A stretch of DNA of 64,000 bases, from assembly GCA_015232575.1 (NCBI GenBank), contig JADFZL010000019.1, forward strand, positions 1 to 64,000, in the 5' to 3' direction. The notes under the pieces were generated by a model. The model had not been told where the DNA came from, searched no databases, and worked only from the letters and a program-made list of their open reading frames with translations. This DNA comes from Candidatus Rifleibacteriota bacterium (GTDB lineage Bacteria > Muiribacteriota > Ozemobacteria > Ozemobacterales > Ozemobacteraceae). A program made the position numbers and the translations under genes. Below, piece by piece: positions 61,563 through 64,000 of the stretch (positions are counted from its first letter, which is position 1; the number at the start of each line of letters is the position of its first letter).

Positions 61563-63548
61563 ATGATACAAAAACATATTTCTTACAACGGTCATAAATC
61601 TGCAAAAAGTTTTCAATTTGCCATTCTTCTTATATTTTTATTGTCTCAAATAGCGATTTTATGTGGAGGCAATGCTGCCTTTGCTTCAGGTCTTCGCTGG
61701 CCCCTTGATATAGAAATAAGTCCTTCCGGCAGTTACGGGGAATTCCGCGGGTTACGATTTCACACTGGAACCGATCTTCGAACAAGAAAACAAACTGGAT
61801 TTCCTGTTAAAGCCATATCTGACGGATTTGTTTCAAGAATTAAAATTCAGCACAGAGGATTTGGCTATGCGATTTACATTGACCATCCAGCACTCGGCAT
61901 TCGCTCAGTATGCGGTCACCTCGAAGGCTTTGCCGGAAAAGTCGGAGAATATGCGAAATCAAAACTTGAAAAAATGGGCGCGTTCTACGGAATTGACGAC
62001 TCTTTCAGCGATGCAAGATTTCCTGTAAAAAAGGGACAGATTGTCGGATATTCCGGCGAAACCGGACTCGGACCGCCACACCTTCATTTTGAACTGAGAA
62101 AGCTCAACGATGACACAATTTCACCATCAGTTGCCGGATACAAAATTCCCGATAAAATATTACCCGAAATTCTTGCGATTTATTTTGAACCTTTTTCTTT
62201 TGATACAAGGATTAACGGACATTTTGCAAGATTTTCACTTAAACCAGAAAAGAAATCAGCAAAACTTTTTGTCTGGAAAAATCCTGTTACCATTATTGGA
62301 AGTGCTGGAATAAAAATAGGTTTAACTGATCTGGCAGAAGGCGGAAACGTTCTCGGTGCAGACAATGTTAAACTTTTTCTTGACCGGAAATTGGTTTTTG
62401 AAAGAGCTTTCAATACAATTTCATATAATGAAAATAATGAAGCTCCGTATGTTTTCGATTATCATCTGTGCCAAAAAAAGGGCACCGGATCAGTCTACAA
62501 TCTTTTCAAATGGCCATTTGAAAAAAACAGTATTTCGTCTGAGTACAAAAAATTCGAAGGCTCACTTTATTTCGAAACTTCAGGAACGCACGACATTGAA
62601 ATAGTTGTACGTGATTCGGGTGGAAATGAAGTAACAGCTTCGGGTCAGATAGAATATCTAACAGGCATTGTACAACCGCCTTCAGATAAAAGCAAAACTA
62701 CAGGACTTCATTTCAACTGTATGGGCATAACTTCAAGATTTCGGTCAGACGAAAATGCTGAAACAGCAACGATTTCATTTAAAATTGCCGGTTCAACAGA
62801 AAAAACCTTTCCGGTTATATGCAACGAAGGTATCTGCGAAGCAGCATTTCCATATTCAAAAGACCTTCAGAACGGAGTTTTTCATAAGGGAACTCCTGTC
62901 CTTCCTCCGTTGTCATACGTAGATTCAAAAGGCGGAGAAGCAGCATTAAACAAATCAATCAGAGCAATTTTCCCAGCGGAATCAGTAAACCTGCCAGTGC
63001 TTGCGGGCTTCAGCGAGGTTTCAAAGGAAATTAAGACTCAATTAAAAAAATGCTCAAAAATATGGACTTTTTCTCCAGATGAAATTCTGCTTGGAAAGCC
63101 AGTTACAATCGAAATATACGATATTGCGGCGTCGATTTCCCGAAAACTTGGAGTTTATTCAGTCAATAGCACAGGCAACGTATCTCACGAAGGCGGAACA
63201 ACTGGCACAGACTGCATCAAGTTTTCTTCGCGTACAATACCAACTTTAACAGTACTCGAAGATTCCATTTGTCCAACTATTTCATATCTTGGCACAAGAA
63301 ATACAAAACATTACGGAAAAGTATGGGCTTATAAAGTCGGCGATATCGGCGAAGGCGTTGATGACGAAGGCTACAGCATTTTAATAAATGGCACCAAAGC
63401 AAGATTTGACACTGATCCAGATAAATCAGAACTTTATGTCGTCAGACCCTCTGAAACTAAATCAGAGAAAAAAGCAGGGAAATCAGCAATCGAAATTACT
63501 GTTACTGACAGCGCCGGCAACAAAACCACCATCCGGGAGAAACGTTAA
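61563..63548 (+). CDS. Secreted M23 (LytM) peptidase-family protein
   Basis: A 661-residue protein with a signal peptide (F-A-I-L-L-I-F-L-L...A-F-A-S). Residues ~45-205 form an M23 domain: F-H-T-G-T-D-L-R (H-x3-D zinc ligands) and P-P-H-L-H-F-E-L-R (H-x-H), so the zinc site looks complete. G-Y-S-G-E-T-G-L-G also fits. The remaining ~450 residues are beta-rich, with I-V-V-R-D-S-G-G-N-E and V-T-D-S-A-G-N-K-T-T, suggesting Ig-like modules. M23 enzymes cut peptidoglycan cross-bridges; a cell-wall or envelope role is expected. AAAGGGTAAAATAA precedes the ATG. Confidence 0.9.
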   Translation: MIQKHISYNGHKSAKSFQFAILLIFLLSQIAILCGGNAAFASGLRWPLDIEISPSGSYGEFRGLRFHTGTDLRTRKQTGFPVKAISDGFVSRIKIQHRGFGYAIYIDHPALGIRSVCGHLEGFAGKVGEYAKSKLEKMGAFYGIDDSFSDARFPVKKGQIVGYSGETGLGPPHLHFELRKLNDDTISPSVAGYKIPDKILPEILAIYFEPFSFDTRINGHFARFSLKPEKKSAKLFVWKNPVTIIGSAGIKIGLTDLAEGGNVLGADNVKLFLDRKLVFERAFNTISYNENNEAPYVFDYHLCQKKGTGSVYNLFKWPFEKNSISSEYKKFEGSLYFETSGTHDIEIVVRDSGGNEVTASGQIEYLTGIVQPPSDKSKTTGLHFNCMGITSRFRSDENAETATISFKIAGSTEKTFPVICNEGICEAAFPYSKDLQNGVFHKGTPVLPPLSYVDSKGGEAALNKSIRAIFPAESVNLPVLAGFSEVSKEIKTQLKKCSKIWTFSPDEILLGKPVTIEIYDIAASISRKLGVYSVNSTGNVSHEGGTTGTDCIKFSSRTIPTLTVLEDSICPTISYLGTRNTKHYGKVWAYKVGDIGEGVDDEGYSILINGTKARFDTDPDKSELYVVRPSETKSEKKAGKSAIEITVTDSAGNKTTIREKR

Positions 63549-63601
63549 AACATATCTTCCTTTTGCACTTCCCTTAAGCTGGTTGTCGCAAGCAAGCATT
63601 C

Positions 63602-63733
63602 GTTGTCATCTCGACCAAAGGGAGAGATCTCATAGCTGCAACTTGGAAATTATCGCCCTTATCCATCGACAGATCATGCCGCATTGATGTTCTCTGAGAG
63701 GTACTAGATTTCTCCCTTCGGTCGAAATGACAT
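63602..63733. repeat. Dispersed inverted-repeat element, copy 5
   Basis: Arms TTGTCATCTCGACCAAAGGG and CTCCCTTCGGTCGAAATGAC bound a longer centre of about 80 bases than in the other copies. It lies between the M23 gene and the convergent small gene 63766-63990. Confidence 0.75.
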
Positions 63734-63765
63734 CAAATTAATACCTTATTTTTGGAATGCACCAC

Positions 63766-63990
63766 TTATTTTTTCATGTTTCTTTCGGTGAATATGTCTG
63801 CTTCAAGAGTCAGATCGTATTCAGCTTTTTTTATTTCAAGAACCGTCATCGTATTCTTTCTCAGGTCGCGCATCGTAACCTGTTTTGGAGTCCAGATTTC
63901 CTGGATTTTTTCAAGACTTTTGGCAGTCGCTTCTTTCACCTGTTTTTCTGTATCCTTTTTATCAAAGAACATTCCCTTAAGTATAATCAT
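63766..63990 (-). CDS. Small Lys/Glu-rich hypothetical protein (74 aa)
   Basis: ATG at 63988-63990 is preceded by CAAAGAGAAA. The product begins M-I-I-L-K-G-M-F-F-D-K-K-D-T-E-K-Q-V-K-E-A and is probably helical. It has Thr/Lys/Glu-rich segments and no signal peptide or membrane helix. No family is recognised. Upstream sequence lies outside the window. Confidence 0.6.
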   Translation of the reverse strand: MIILKGMFFDKKDTEKQVKEATAKSLEKIQEIWTPKQVTMRDLRKNTMTVLEIKKAEYDLTLEADIFTERNMKK

Positions 63991-64000
63991 TTTCTCTTTG

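Noticed and set aside
1..64000. tRNA, rRNA or transposase genes
   Set aside because: No cloverleaf with CCA-adjacent acceptor stem, rRNA-like sequence or transposase motif was noticed by eye. A tRNA scan would be needed to be certain.

Overview
The window is AT-rich, densely coded bacterial chromosome with no rRNA, tRNA, CRISPR array, transposase or phage gene that I could see. The organism looks like a diderm (Gram-negative-type) environmental anaerobe. The signs are TamB/AsmA-type proteins, lipoproteins, many signal peptides, type IV pilus/type II secretion minor pseudopilins, an SLH-domain envelope protein, a dockerin-repeat protein, citrate lyase genes and rubredoxin. I cannot assign the phylum from sequence alone. 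A poorly cultured lineage such as Riflebacteria/Ozemobacteria is a guess, not a result.

Layout. 1-9.3 kb (minus): a secreted-protein cluster with two paralogous HEMSH metalloproteases, three copies of a ~175-residue secreted protein (one cut by the window edge) and a PilX/PilV/PilW-like pseudopilin cassette. 9.7-13.8 kb: a membrane Tim44-like/zinc-ribbon/TerB protein and small unknown genes. 13.8-25 kb (minus): OYE-type flavin reductase, UbiA prenyltransferase, NapH-like ferredoxin-TPR membrane protein, SLOG/molybdenum-carrier-like protein, a further PilX-like protein, GNAT-like protein, FecR lipoprotein and YgiQ radical SAM protein. 25.2-30.7 kb (plus): a compact six-gene operon encoding a YukD-like ubiquitin-like protein ending in Gly, an E1-like enzyme with a UBA3-like Cys, a membrane JAMM (JAB) peptidase, a multi-span FHA-like protein and two membrane-anchored RING-type proteins. 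This ubiquitin-like pathway, without a visible E2, is the most notable system in the window. 30.7-36.7 kb (minus): ECF sigma factor/FecR-type anti-sigma pair with secreted FecR, dockerin and low-complexity proteins, three of which end in a shared N-[S/Q]-G-F tail. 37-40.7 kb (minus): a second PilX/PilV/PilW cassette. 40.9-46 kb: Ig-like/SLH protein, AsmA-like protein, a rubredoxin of only 52 residues, and a CheW-like protein. 46.2-52 kb (plus): secreted unknowns, a zinc-dependent phospholipase C-like enzyme, and a CitD-CitE fusion with CitF. 52.4-64 kb: HPt protein, ATPase-like/GNAT fusion, TAXI solute-binding protein, DUF486 protein, a 1458-residue TamB-like protein and an M23 peptidase.

Several noncoding repeat families are interspersed. 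The most striking is a three-hairpin element present at four loci (22.36, 34.74, 45.60 and 52.01 kb). Stem sequences change between copies in a compensatory way. At three loci the element abuts the Shine-Dalgarno sequence of an unrelated gene. A second family is an inverted-repeat (MITE-like) element at 0.41, 9.47, 15.14, 54.62 and 63.60 kb. Smaller families resemble AACCACGGAATTACACGGAA and CCGCAGATTACGCAGATT.
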